A stretch of DNA of 64,000 nt from Chrysomallon squamiferum (GCA_012295275.1 CM022665.1:1028952-1092951); one strand, 5' to 3'; positions 38,613-52,267 are shown, numbered from the stretch's first letter. Notes: a model not told the origin generated them from the sequence alone. Numbers and translations are program-made.

Positions 38613-40775
38613 CTAATTTCGCTATTCTAAATTGACATTTTATATATTTCTTTAGACTGTATTCTATATTTCATTGCTGTTTGCAAAACAAATTGGTCTC
38701 GTGAGAATTCTTGGTTAATGGCAGAATATTAAATATAATCTAAAATCAAGTTACAAATCTCAGTGCGAAATATTATAATGACAGTTGACATCTGACCCAT
38801 TCCTTCCTAACTAATGTTGTTTATTGAAATGCGACCATCAGAGAAAAATAATACCATATTGCTTTATATAAACAGTGTCCGCTGGAGATAACATGTGTAT
38901 AGAATTAATTAATATGGCGTTTATAAGGTCGATAATCAGCATCAACTACTACAGTTTCAAGTGCGTTTGGTGATTTATATATTGAAAACCTCGATAAAAC
39001 AGTCACTGAGTACAGATATATAGCTGATAACTTGTAATTTGGAATTTTTCCAGTCGAAAACTGAGATGTGTTTTGGAGAAAAGCTGCAGAGTAAGAAGCA
39101 AATAGACGTTACTGCGCGGAATCAATTTAGGGATATTGACTGTAGACAATGTTCTGCAACCTACAGCTTTTGTTTGAATCTGTGCACTGATTTATTAGGC
39201 ACACAGACAATGTTGTTCTGCACTCTTGCTGAAGCGTTGTGTTTGAGCTATTCTTTTACTGCTTGATTATACCGAGGAAGTTAATGGCTAAATTAATGGG
39301 TAAATTAATGGGTAAACGAACGAATTTGTGAATAAATGGATAAACAAACAAAGATAAGTTAACTGATATTAGACATATGTAACAAACTAGAACAAATTAA
39401 TTTGTTTAATGATGATGATGACAATGATTTTTGAAAGAAAGAAAATATGAACATGGGGAGATTAAGGATTTCCGAAAAGGGATGGGATACTCCATAGCGA
39501 TGGACATAGTTTTCTACATGTAAATTAATGAGTTTCTTTATAAAAAAAAATGTAAAAGAAAAAAAAAACAATAAAAAACCCACTATATTCCTCATCGTCA
39601 AGAAAAAAAAAAAAACATGTTGTGGTGTTGGTTGGTTTTTTGCACCGTATAGGCACAGTATTCAGTCTACTTGCGATAAAGAAAAGAGATCACTATAAAA
39701 ATGAGAAAGAGAGAATGAGAGATAAAAATTGAGGATCAAACACAAACTATCGATTTTTTAAAGGCGATGCTCTTTAAATTCCATCACCAGCATTATGTTG
39801 CGCGTCTAATGTACAAAGCAAAACAAATGCATTATGACATCAAGTTTGATATTTAACTCGATGAGCTTGCCTTTAATTATAATCACACGATCTTCTCAGA
39901 GTATAACATTATTGTGTTTCTATAGCTTTTGTCTTCGTGTGATGATTAATTAAATACGTTTATTAGTCATCAGCTATCGATATTGGCTCAAATGAGCTGC
40001 ACCTGTGACAGACTGTCGTTAACATACTCACATATCACTTTCTAATTAAACTCAAAATATCAGATCTTGGCGTGAAGAATCAGTTTACTGTCCGAATTAT
40101 TTTACTTTCATACTTTGCTTTACAATAGAATATATATTTTCGCAAAAAAGAAGAAAGCTTTGAAGGACAGAAAAACGATTCTGGTATCAGATTTCTTAAA
40201 ACTATTTGTGCCATATTAGATACACATATTATTTTTTGTATAGTTTTTCATACGTCATAATAGATGTTCAGCTTGATACATTTTTAACTTACTTACTTGT
40301 TTCTGATATAAATATGTTAACTGCGAAACAATAACTAAACTCGAAGTAGGTTTAGGAACATTTCGTCATTTTCCTCTCCAAAAACAATGCGAACTGTTTT
40401 GCCAAATGTACAACTATTACTCCAAGGAAAAGAACAATTATCTAAGGAAATGGACCATAAAATATATTTAATAAATATTCAATTCACATTTTTTTTAAAA
40501 AGTAGAAGAAACAAAGAAAAATGTTGACCAAGTTTTTATCAGTCACTGAAAATATGCAGGCGAACGCAAAGCTTCATTTTCGTTCCAGTGCACAGAATTA
40601 CAGAACAGGACCTATTTTGGGCCAACACGTCTGCATCGATTATATGACAACTTCATTTCAATAGGAATTTTAAATTATTATTACTGTTTGAAAGATGAAG
40701 TATAAAATAATATTTATTCAACATGATCCATTTCATTGACATGAATGTTTTCGTGGAAATAATAGTCCTGTCCAT

Positions 40776-40881
40776 ACAACGGATATAGCGCTTATGACAC
40801 GCAGTGAAATTGCGCCCCTTTCCAGATAACATTTTTCATTTGACTTTGCCATAAAATCAGCTCAAATCAGTCAAGTTTAAC
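40776..40881 (-). repeat. dispersed repeat, copy B
   Basis: Reverse-complement relative of 34808-34912. Its end abuts the CpG-dense patch beginning at 40885. Confidence 0.6.
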
Positions 40882-40884
40882 ATA

Positions 40885-41022
40885 ACGTGACGGCCAGGCA
40901 CGCGCCATATTGCCATAGTACGCCATTGGTTCCGTGATTTCCACAAAAAGTTTCGGGCATCCGTCGCACTCGTCCAGCAAAATCCAAAAGCAGCGTGTGA
41001 TATCACGTGATCAACAAAACGA
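40885..41022. promoter_or_regulatory. CpG-dense patch, possible promoter
   Basis: About 14 CpGs in 140 bp, an inverted CCAAT box (GCCATTGGTT near 40922) and a palindromic TCACGTGA E-box at about 41003-41010. No TATA box or downstream coding exon was identified, so the direction is unknown. The patch could also be a recent mobile-element insertion that has not yet lost its CpGs. Confidence 0.25.
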
Positions 41023-41491
41023 AACAGAGATACAAAATGTCGCCGGTTTTAAAATGAGCTTGATGAAAATGTCACAGCTTTACGATATGATTGTGTGATG
41101 TTGCGATTTCCTGGTTACAAAACCTCTGTAAATAACGTTGAATAAATTATACACATATTACTGGAGAATTTTATTGATATTATCATCAGAAACAGTTTAA
41201 AGATTTTAATAATTTCGTAAAAACATACATATATGATAATAATAAGAAGAAGAAGAAGAAGAAAAACAACAAAAACAAATAAAATCACGTAATCAGAAGC
41301 GACCTATCTTACTCCGAAACATTAATTTTAAACCTAGGTCATGAAATTATAAATATATCTCCTTGTCCTTTTAAATCATTTTAGATTAAATTTAATTTCT
41401 GTTAGCATTATCGATTTACTCTTTTTTATACATAAGATTCCAAATTGATAAAGATAACCTCAGCGAAGTAATTACATCATATTTATTTAAT

Positions 41492-41632
41492 TTTTTTTTT
41501 TTTTTTTTCTGGTGCTATATATTGAAACACATATGGTAGATGGTAGAAGAAAAAGGATGAAAAATATTTGCATATATATATATATAACACTAATCTTTTT
41601 TTGTTTTTCTTATTTTTTTTTTTTTTTTTTGT
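41492..41632 (+). repeat. poly(T)-rich stretches
   Basis: T runs near 41492-41509 and 41617-41631, separated by AT-rich sequence with a (TA)n at 41573-41585. Confidence 0.7.
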
Positions 41633-42151
41633 AAGAACATAAAACGAAAACAATTTCAATGTCAAACATATGGTTTGCTTTATTAAGACGAGAAAAGAAA
41701 TTCACGGACTTTCACTGAGAGCAACAGGTTTTTTGTGGAAAGTTTCCAAATAAAATAAAATAATAAATCATAGTCTTTACTAAGTCAGTGCAGCTCTGTA
41801 GGGTTGGAAAATAAGGGCGCAATCAAGAGCAACAATTCTGCGTGGCATTACATCGTAAACCAGCTCTCTAATGTTCATCGAACACAAAATATCACACAGT
41901 ACTAATTTATAAAAACATTTTAATTATGTTTTGTTTTTGTAAGTTAGATTTATATACACTATTGTTTTAAAGTTTTTGCCGTAAAATAAAAAAATAAACA
42001 CTGCATCGTTTTATAATTTCTGTTTTCTCCATGACCGAAAAATATATAATATAGGCTCTCACTGATCTACATTAAATACGTCTGCAGGAAAACAAAGGGG
42101 AAGAGAAATACATGTGAGCAAATTCATCTTACCTTTTGGCCCCGGAGATAG

Positions 42152-42345
42152 ATCAACTGGTTGTCGTTGGTGCGGATTCGCCAAGGGAGAGAGTTACTGC
42201 TGCAGAGGCACAAAAGAGAAGAAAAGAACACGTGACTCCAGGTGCTATTCAGATGTCGTTATCTAATCCTGCGCTTCCAAGACTTTTGTACCCGGAGTTT
42301 GGCGCTCTTGACAGATACGAGTCCTCGACCAATCTGCGATAATCG
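42152..42345 (+). CDS. candidate C-terminal coding exon (unrecognised protein)
   Basis: The frame open from 42118 to TAA at 42343-42345 has higher GC and CpG content than its surroundings. The residue make-up is typical of a cytoplasmic tail: Ala, Glu, Arg, Pro, Leu and Ser, with no Cys or Trp. Visible segments include RERVTAAEAQKRRKEHV (basic, helix-forming), LSNPALPRLLYPEFGALD and the ending YESSTNLR. A possible acceptor is TAG at 42149-42151 after TTTTGGCCCCGGAGA, weak in pyrimidines. No in-frame ATG starts it convincingly, so it would be the last exon of a multi-exon gene. Competing frames are open on both strands, so it may be only a CpG-rich non-coding patch. Confidence 0.3.
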
Positions 42346-43722
42346 AAATGGACACTTAACAAACAGCGCTCCAATCGCTACAAACGCCTTCGCAAAAATG
42401 CGTTCCCAAAAGTTTATCGATTTTATTTGACCAAACCTCCAAGTCAAGCAGTTCCATCTGTGCATTCGCTGGAATTCTTACTTATTTCTACAGTTTGTGG
42501 ATGTGTATACAGTTACCAGTAGGATCTGTCTTTTTCACTTTCTTTCTCTAGCTCCATGTGTCTTAATCTCTCTCTTTTTGCCCACTCTATGCAAATACAT
42601 CAGTGTGTACACTAATACGTCTGAATATATGTATTTGCAATTATTTCGACATTTGTTTTCTACTATGCTGCTTTTCAATTCATTTTAGCTCAGCGTGTAC
42701 ATTTACTCGAAGACTTTATTCGATTTACATTCACTGTATTTACTTGTTTCAAGTACTTTACAATAAATGAATTTCTGTCATTCTTGTTCTTAACAAATAT
42801 GTATTCCGTATTAATAATTAACTATTTTTCTGTTTAAATGTATAAATCGTATATTCGCTTTCTCGGTTTAAAATCATATTTAATTTTCAAATCATACAGA
42901 AAGTTTCAAAAACCTTTTCGATATTACGGCGTGTGGAATTAATCTATAAAAGAACTTTCGTTTGGCGTGTTTCGTAAATTCTGTACACAAGGTCTTTTTC
43001 TTCGCTGCATATTTTTGTTCATTGCCCTTCAGTCTGAAATAAACCTTCACCAAAGACTCAGTATTTATCCACTTTGTTAGAACATACTTTTAAAAAAAAA
43101 TGTATGTATTTTTATTTCAAAGATTCTGGTTATTGTTTTCGTCGATGTAACTCTTTGTAACTTTATTCTGAATAGGAAACAATGTCTATAGTATATTTTT
43201 TACGACTTAACCTTGTCCGCCGACTGATTAATTAAGTTTTGACACATCAAACTGATTTTCTGAAGAAACTAATTTAAGTTTTGGCTATTACTATATTATG
43301 ATGACACTGATGATTATATTAAAGAAAAATACAATCGAAAATTGTATACAGTCAAATGTTCACGACATATATATAAATATACGTAGCTATTTATGTATGA
43401 CAGTTCACCATAACGCTAATGCAAGATATTATGGTTACAGAGTAACGTACTAGTGAAATTAAACGAATTAAAATATTTCAGAATTTTTTTTGTTTTGATC
43501 TTCTATACCTTTAAGCTATCGTGGTTAAAAAATAACATTTAAGGAGAAAGAATCGAGGCTGAATGTCTGCCAACTCGTAGCAGCAAGCAGGTTTTTATGG
43601 CGTAAAAACGTAATTAAATTTCGGTAGTGGGTTATTTATTTTAAGTTCAGTTTGCAAAATTTGTTTACAAACATAAAAAATATAAAATAATGATAATAAA
43701 ATAGGATACGCACGTATATATA

Positions 43723-43805
43723 CACACACACACACACACATATATATAAGCATATATATATATATAAAACACACACACACACACACACACACAAATACAC
43801 ACAGA
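43723..43805 (+). repeat. (CA)n and (TA)n compound repeats
   Basis: Alternating CA and TA blocks over about 80 bp. Confidence 0.9.
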
Positions 43806-45346
43806 CATATATAGAATTCATAAAGTGAAAAGGGTTTTAAAATGAAACTATAACTCTAGTACTGAATTGTGTCTTCTGTTATATGTAATGAGGCATTTTA
43901 CATGCTTTGTATTTTATCACAGCATGTTTAATTTTACGAGCTTTTCTCGTTACAGAAACCAGTTTTCTTGTACAAAATCATCTGCATGACAGATACCTAT
44001 TAATTCTTAACTAACGATGTTTCCTCTCAGTCCTTAATTAAAAAATAAATTAGTAAGCATAGAGAAATCTCATCTTGAAACAGATTGACTAGTAACATCA
44101 CTTTTCAAATTATTGTCACATGCACTGAAAAAGGAATATACATATATATATATATATATATAAAATCGTTATTGTGTTGAGCGTAATTTGGCTTGTTTAA
44201 GTAATATGAAGTACACATAAAGATAAATCACGTGATGAAGAAGACTCGTGAAAAATACGTATATGTTATTTTAATTTCAATTAATAATGACTTTTAATAA
44301 GGAATTTTATGTAAAAATAGGCATATAATTTAACTATTTAGCAGCCATAAAGAGTTTTTCTGAATTCATATATATATATATATAAATGTTCACTAAATGA
44401 ATTATTCTGTTTAATTATTATGACCTCGGGAACAGTATTAATGTTCCTCGAATTTATAGCATGTGTATGGATTAATCCAAAGTAACTGGCGTAAATCAAA
44501 CATAAATCACTTACTAAGGAATTGTGATGAACACCTAGTATTTTCTAACTATTCTAAATTAGACGACAGTGATGAAAATCCAGTAGAAGATTTTGCTGTA
44601 CAGTTAATACGTGTGTCCAGTCGACCATGTGAGACATATAATACCACAAATCTAAACGACAGTAGTCTAGAATTTAGAATCGATATGGCTCTTAGTGCCA
44701 GTACGTTCCGGAAACCAGCGTTTCTCGCTTTCTCTCTATTTTCGCATTAAAGGAGAAAAATGAAAGGAAATTGACATAGTGGTGATAATGTTTCCCCAAA
44801 CATAGAAGTGCAGTTGTTTTCTAGCCTCATTAATCTTTACTACCGATTGTCAAATACGGTATTGATTTATTTTTCTTTGGAAGAATGAACTCATTAATAT
44901 ATAAAGTGTGATAAAAAAAATACAGTAACAATCCCCGTCAGCATTTTCGATGATTCACATCGAAGATAAAAATAAACAGAAAGTTCACCCTCTGCAAGAT
45001 TTCATGATTCGTGAAATAAAAAATAAAAAATAATAGCACCTCACCTCCGTTTTTTTTTCTGAAATTCAGGGAGGAAGTAAAAAATATAATAACGACCCAC
45101 TCCAAGATTGTTGTGATCCATACTGGGGGTGGGATACAAAGTGACAACAAGCCATTTCCATGGGGGTTTTTGTGTGTGATAAAAAAAAAAACATTAAAGT
45201 TTTTCTGTCTGACAAAATAACGACAAACTATTTCCACAGGTGTCACAAAAATAACAAACTGTTTTGTGACGTAGACGTTATAAAATAACAAGAAACCACT
45301 GGAAAAAATGCTTTGTAATTCATAAGTGTGATCAAATGTTTTGTAT

Positions 45347-45349
<3 letters not shown>

Positions 45350-45382
<33 letters not shown>
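45350..45382 (+). repeat. poly(T) run
   Basis: About 33 consecutive T. Confidence 0.9.
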
Positions 45383-45746
45383 CGAGGTGGATGAGTGACA
45401 AAAAAATAATAACAACCATCAGCGATTGTTACTTTGTTTTTGTGGTTATTGTTGTTGTTGTTATTATCATTATTATTATTATTACTGTCATTATATATAT
45501 TTGCCTTGTGTTATGTAATTCGCATAAGTAATAAAAGATGATAACAACATTTCGTCGATAATAAAATAAAATGATGCAATGCTGCATTTTCAGTGATTCA
45601 TTCCAATACTCCCCATTTCGCAGTTTCACAATTCGTGTGGGTGATAAATATAAAAATAGTAATTCCTCTCCATAATCTCATGATTTGTGTAGCAATAACA
45701 AATCATAAAAGTCCCACTTTCTTCATCGATTCAAAGAGGTTATAAA

Positions 45747-45857
45747 TAATAATAATAGTAAAAACAATAATAATAATAATAATGATCATAATAATAACCA
45801 ATAATAATAATGATGATAATAATAACAATAATAATAATAACAATAATAACAATGATG

Positions 45858-45891
<34 letters not shown>

Positions 45892-45906
45892 TGATGATGA
45901 TGATGA
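45747..45906 (+). repeat. (AAT)n with GAT and AAC variants
   Basis: About 160 bp of triplet repeat. Poly-Leu, poly-Ile and poly-Ser frames across it are artefacts. Confidence 0.95.
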
Positions 45907-48900
45907 TCGCTGAGCTGGGTTTTTTGTGAATAATCTTGGTAATAGTGTCAATATATAAGCTGTTATCGGACAAAATTATTTTTATTCATTTAAAGAGTAA
46001 ATTCAAATTTATTTACTGATTTATATACTGGATTTAATAAAAGCAAAACAATACAAACAAACAAACAGAAACGTAAATTTATCTGTGCTACGATCAGAAG
46101 AGCATTCTCTAAAACAATAAATAAATAAATAAAAATAAATAAATAAATTAATTAATTAATAAAGGTTCAAGGATAATTAACCGAAATCGTACAGTATGAA
46201 CGCACTTTAAATCACTAGGAAATTATAACAGCTGAACTAGCAAGCAATGCTCAATTGTTATAATGAAGTGTATTAGTTAGTATTCGTGCCATGAATACTG
46301 AAATATTTCTTTCTAATTCGGTTGATTTGAACTTCTGCATTTTCTTGATGAAATGGACAGAACTGTTTTCTGTATCTCAGAGTAATTAACCAATGCAAGC
46401 TATTCTACAGTTAGTGTGTTTTACTAATTTTTAAAATGCAGGTTAAATAAATTATGATCACACAAATGAGAGAGAGAGAGAGAAAAAAAAAGGAATAGAT
46501 TACATTTTTTGATTAGGATCTTTTATATGTCTTCCCAAAGTCATGGCTATATTAAGAACGTTTATAAACCAGTTGTGGTGCAGTGTTTGGAGCTGTTTAT
46601 ATTCCAAACTGAAAAGAACTGATTCTGTAATGAATATATCTGATCATTTAACTGCAGTCCGCACCACGCTATACTACACAGTTCTCAGGAGAACCCAGCA
46701 CTGAAATACTAAAGTAACATTGTAACAGATACTTTTAAAACTAACTTCTTAGTTTCCATAAACCTATTTCTTAGCATGTAATGGAAACAGCAATTTTTAT
46801 GATGTAGAGTCGTGAGTAGATATATATAATATTAAAAAAATAATAATAGTCAAAAATTAAAAATCAAATATGAAAGAAGAAGAAGGAAAAAAGAATTAGT
46901 AATAACTATAAGTGAATTCGATGACGGTTGTTGAATTGGAAACGAGCTGCCATTTTCGAGCAGGTTAAAGACAAAATGTGACTCTTTGTGTCAATACAGG
47001 CCAGGTCGTGAATTCTGAAATTCATTACGTTTATTAATTATTGCAATGTGAGAGACACAGTTTCACTCATACAACTGAGAGGAAAGAAAGAGTGAAAAAG
47101 CGAGAAACAACGATAAAGAAAAGGGAAAATACAGAGATAAAGAGAACTAAAAGAACGAAAGAGAAATTTTAAAAATAGTTGGTTATGGCTTCATGGAACT
47201 AATAACGTTGAGAACATAGGTGATTCAAAAGTGTGATAGAAAAAGAGGAAGACAATTCAAAGATTTCGCTTTATACGTTTAAAAGTTTGATGGATAATGT
47301 TTGTAAAGGAAGAACACAGGTGAAGCCACAAGAAATTATCCTGCGGCACGAAGAATCATTATTAAAATATACTGTGTGGGAGTTTCACGATCTTCTTTCT
47401 GTGAAATATATCAGAATTACTTGATATGAAACGAAATAAAAGCAAACAAAATTTGTTTTCATTAATATGAATGGAACAGTATTCGTTTTAAATGGGAACG
47501 GAAATGTTTACAGAAAATATAAAAACGTCATACACACACACACACATGCATATATGCTTAAATATATTCAAAGGCTTCTGCACAAATATCCAACCAAACC
47601 AACAGTTCATGCTGCTAATCGAAGTTGTCAACAAGCACCAAAGCATCAGTTACATAATTACTTGAATGCTGTCGGTCAGATGTAATTTACGCCAAATTTA
47701 AATATTGTTGGTGTTAATAAGCCTGGATATTTTCGTCTGCATCTGGTTTAATTAAATAAATAACTCAAAGAACCTGTTAAACAGATACATGTTTAAAATT
47801 AAATCAATAAAAAAAGAATAAATCTGAAAGAAAATTAACCAGCACTGTATTCATGTCAGGCTTAAGGAAGGTCACGGACGTATCTCATTACGTTAGTCAA
47901 TAATTAAGATCAGGAGGAACTCTGGAGTGTCTAAATTGCTTCCCTTCAGCAGAAAAGTCACTTTTGGTGATTCTTAATTGGTGCTGTTTGCAGATAATAA
48001 GGAAGAATACGACGACATGTTCATCAACGGCACTGGTGCCAAGTTTAATTAGAGACAGGCATTTTTCAGCGCGCATGACCGGATGTTATAAAAAGACTGG
48101 CTCTAATGGGTGAGTGAAATGACTACATATGAACTGTGGAAAGACAGTTTACAGTGTAATAAAAAATCAGTAGGAAAAAAAATTGTAAGAAAGAATCATT
48201 TAACAGATTATATATAAGTGATGTATAATATTCACATATGGTCTGACACATATTTTTGGGGTTATTTTAAAAACACAACCGCATGTGAAGCCATTTTTCT
48301 GCTTCGAGTATAAGTGCTTTGGAGAAGAACAAAAGAATAAACGAAAGAATAGACATCAAAATTTATTTTCAAAAGTTATTCGCGTCTCTTCAGAGCTTAT
48401 CTAAGGTAAATAAATCACTAAACCCCTCAATTAGGACAACAGAAGAAAGATAGTAAAACAAGTTGAATGTGCCTGTGCATACTGTATTTGCACGAGAAGA
48501 CAGGTCGTGTTCCATTTTCCTCAGTCGCACCATACTGATATAACTTTAGTTCATAGACTTTTGATCCAAATAAAACAAAACTCTAGTAATTACGTGCTTT
48601 GCTTCCATACTTTCGCACTGTTCTTCTTCTGCTTCTCCTTCTTCCTCGTCTTACCGGGTACCTCTTGGCTGTTTAGAAAATATACAGTGAAGTCTTAACC
48701 AAAAATGAACTTACAAATAACATGGACAGACTTTAAAGCTATATTTAAGACATTTCTAAAAACAAATTAGATATAAAAAATTAGTACTTTTCTATTTCTA
48801 ATCTTCATTTCATCTCAGTTTGTCACCTTTCTCTCTCCTCGTTCCTGCCTCTGATAATGAAACGTAATTAGTATAGTTATTAGTCAAAAACTGCTTCAGT

Positions 48901-49596
48901 CTCGACATGAAAACTGGTGTCTAACTTTGCCACAAAACGCTTGGCGGAGCATTTCGACCAGTGTTTGATGTTAATGACGTTTCTGCCAGTGTGGTCCCCC
49001 ATTTGCTTATCTATTTCCGCTCTAAGTTATTTGACAAAAGCCAATCGATCCGGAGGACCAGTGTAAGATATTAAGAGCTTTCTCTGTCTATCCATCAACA
49101 GCGTCCAGAGGCGAGCTGTGCCAAAATTGCTTAACATTCTATTACTACAGAGATAATCAGAAAAGTCCTGTACATTGTTTTTATTGGCTTCATGATCACT
49201 TGTGCTTGTGGGCAACTGAACTTGTTAAATCATAGTTCACTGACAACGCTAAGCTATTATTATTGTTTATTACTGTTTATTATTATTATTATTATCATCT
49301 TCATAATTCTAACACAGAAAATAGAGCCTGCTAATAACAGCAAACACTACATAGGACAAAGAAATTACGAAAGTTTTATTTTGTTATACATACAGAACAT
49401 CTTAGAATAGTAGAATGATGAAGTTTTAGTTTACTCTCTAAAGGTTTTAATATTGTAACCGGAATTATAATTTATCCATCTATCTGTGCATTATTATTCA
49501 GAGGTTTCTAGTAATTTAGAATTTGTTGTTGCTAAAATATATTTTTAAAAGCCAGTACACACACGCACACACGTACATATAAGAAATACATGATAG

Positions 49597-49677
49597 ATTA
49601 CTGTCTTAAAATATCTGCCGAACTGCAACGAACCATTCGAGCTGAGCACGACATAGCTAATATCTTAAGACAGTAAT
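49597..49677. repeat. inverted repeat with 18 bp arms
   Basis: Arms at 49597-49614 (ATTACTGTCTTAAAATAT) and 49660-49677 (ATATCTTAAGACAGTAAT) pair at 17 of 18 positions around a 45 nt, GC-richer, CpG-containing loop. It could be a folded RNA, the two ends of a tiny terminal-inverted-repeat element, or a cruciform. Confidence 0.6.
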
Positions 49678-49995
49678 GGTTTATTTCTTTTATCCTGCAG
49701 ACATAAATAATACAAAAACTAAATGAAATTAACTATTTTATATCTCAATTCACCACTCTCGATAGTAGTAGATTCACTCACAGGCCTATTGATTTCGTTG
49801 TCGCTAAACATCAAAACAAAACTGTTCTTAAATAACAACAATTCATTTGTTATTTTTTAAATGATAACTGTTTTCAGCTCAACACTTGGATACCAATTAT
49901 TACACTTACTTCGTTGTTTTTTCTTTAAACCGCCAGACCAAAGCAGCTTTGCTACCTAGCATCCCTTTTTGGTGCTCAGTATTGAAGACAGAATT

Positions 49996-50147
<152 letters not shown>

Positions 50148-50301
50148 CAGTGTATGTGCGTGAGTGTAATACATTTGATATATTGACTCTCCTCCAAAAC
50201 ACTGCATAGCTGTCTGGCCCCCTCTCTCCAAAAGGTTGCCGACCCCTGATCTAATCCAACAATTAAGCAAACAAGCAACTTTGAAATATACCTATATATA
50301 A

Positions 50302-50304
<3 letters not shown>

Positions 50305-50342
<38 letters not shown>
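50305..50342 (+). repeat. (GT)n microsatellite
   Basis: About 18 GT units. Confidence 0.95.
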
Positions 50343-50345
<3 letters not shown>

Positions 50346-51575
50346 ACAAGTAATAATGGTCAGTTCTCGAAAATATAGAAATTTATATATTATTATTATT
50401 ATTAACGATGTTTTCTTTGTATTACGTAATCTGTTTATCACTATTTATTAATTTTACTAAAAAGAAACTAAATTAATGGATAATAACTATTCTTCTCTGC
50501 CATCAACTGATAATAAATGAGAGTCTATGCCAGGTAGGTTATTACAGCTAAATCTAATCAGAATTCATAATTACGAGATGTTTTCGTTATTTTAGTTGTT
50601 GAAGTTGTTCTCGTCACTTATATTCTAAAGACTATATTGTTCAAATGGCAGATATGTATGATAAAACTAATCATAATTAGATAAGTTTTAATTATTAGAA
50701 GTTAATATTTATGAAACCGGCATGTTAAATGACATTTCTTTTATTAAATAATTATAAAAATACTTAATTTAGAGGTAGAAAAGGAAGGAACAGATATTGT
50801 ATTTAGAGACATTTTTAATTTTTATTTATTTATTTCTTTTTTTATCTATCATCAAGTTTCGTCTTATATGGGAAAAAAATCATACAGGTAATCAGAAAAT
50901 ATAAATCCAATGCGACTGGCTACTCTTTCCATTTATCAGCAAGAGATCAGTTTACTTGCACCTTCCCACAGAAAGGCAATAACATAGCAAAGCCTTTGAT
51001 AAATGGGTTGTAGCGATCAGTCAATGAGTACATTGAACAGGATTAATCTTCTGAACTGTCGTAGTCCAGTTCTATATTCTAACCAGTGAACCACATGCAT
51101 CACCTAACTTTAACACACACACCTAAAGTTATTATAATTCTGTAGTTCCCAATGTTTTGGTATAATGTACAAATATTTACTATTAACATGATTATTTAAT
51201 TATTCTTAGAGTTTTCTAACATTTTCTAGAAAAAGCCACTAACTAATTTACAGACTTATGAGAAAGTAATGTATGTGTAATTATCTGTTTGTTGGTAATG
51301 AGACAGTTCTGATGACAGTACTAAGTAGTTAATTAATTAGTGAAATGGGATGAACATCCGATGTTTAATTACTTGTTTACAATAATAACTAACAAAATTA
51401 AACAAATGGTTAATAATAAAAAATAATAATACATAATTAGATGAAGTAATTGTGGCCATACACTAACTTTAATTATAAAAGCTGATGTACACATTGCTAC
51501 TATAATATACAGACTTTTTTCTTTCTTTCTTTTTCTTATATTCAACATGTCTGAGTTTATTAGTTTTAAATGTTA

Positions 51576-51607
<32 letters not shown>

Positions 51608-52205
51608 TATACTGCTATAATAAAGTCACAAATAAATTAAGAACTAAATTAATTTTATTTAACCGATGTATAATTTTCAACGTTCATCTTGATGACTATG
51701 GGAACATGCACAAACAGATGCACAATTTCGCATGCAGTTACAAACATCCATAATTCTGTGTGCTTATATGCGAATGTGGGCACACACCAATATTACTGAA
51801 TATATTTAATCTCGAAAAATCGAAAAATTATGTTTTTAAATTTTCTAATACAAAAACTGACAACAATCTGCAAACAGCAATATTTTATTTTATTTGCGTT
51901 TCTACTTTTCTAACTTATTTTTTTCTCTTCCCAAGCATTCGAAAGCAGTGAAAATATCCACAAACAAGTATTGATTTCGTACTTATTTTTGTCAGATACC
52001 TGGAATATTGCACGTTCAGTTCTGTCTAAATTCTATTTACATACGACCACATTATATCGTGTAAAGGATGTTGTGCAAACATCATTATCAAAGCAGGAAC
52101 GGTATTATAATAATGATTTAAATTATTTCTTAAAATATAGAGCTCAACATTGGAGCATTAACCGGAATTAAACTCATCGTGACCAGTGAAGTACATGTCC
52201 GTATA

Positions 52206-52267
<62 letters not shown>
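52206..52267 (+). repeat. (ATT)n microsatellite
   Basis: About 20 uninterrupted ATT units. Poly-Leu and poly-Asn frames over it are artefacts. Confidence 0.95.

Larger units (their letters stand above)
44930..45960. repeat. degenerate tandem array with embedded triplet repeats
   Basis: A loosely repeated motif, TGTG..GACAAAATAACAACAAACCA.TTCC with variants, recurs about ten times at irregular 35-90 bp spacing. It is interspersed with a poly(T) run (45350-45382) and AAT/GAT triplets (45747-45906). It reads as an old minisatellite or expanded element. The 117-codon minus-strand frame at 44938-45291 falls inside it and is not treated as a gene. Confidence 0.5.

Noticed and set aside
39039-39266. 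75-codon frame after an acceptor-like TTTTTCCAG
   Set aside because: Cys-rich but without recognisable motif, partner exon or poly(A) arrangement; one acceptor-like site is common by chance.
44463-44750. 95-codon + strand frame with mixed composition
   Set aside because: No start context, splice signal or domain; length is compatible with chance.
44938-45291. 117-codon minus-strand frame
   Set aside because: It lies within a degenerate tandem array, is Phe/Ile-rich, and looks like translated low-complexity DNA.
45703-45973. poly-Leu and poly-Ile frames on the minus strand
   Set aside because: Triplet-repeat translation of an (AAT)n array, with no start, splice or homology support. Frames at 52130-52382 and 55065-55262 are the same kind.
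47233-47424. 63-codon frame with Lys/Glu-rich, protein-like residues
   Set aside because: No ATG, no clear acceptor and no homology recognised. Retained only as a weak note.
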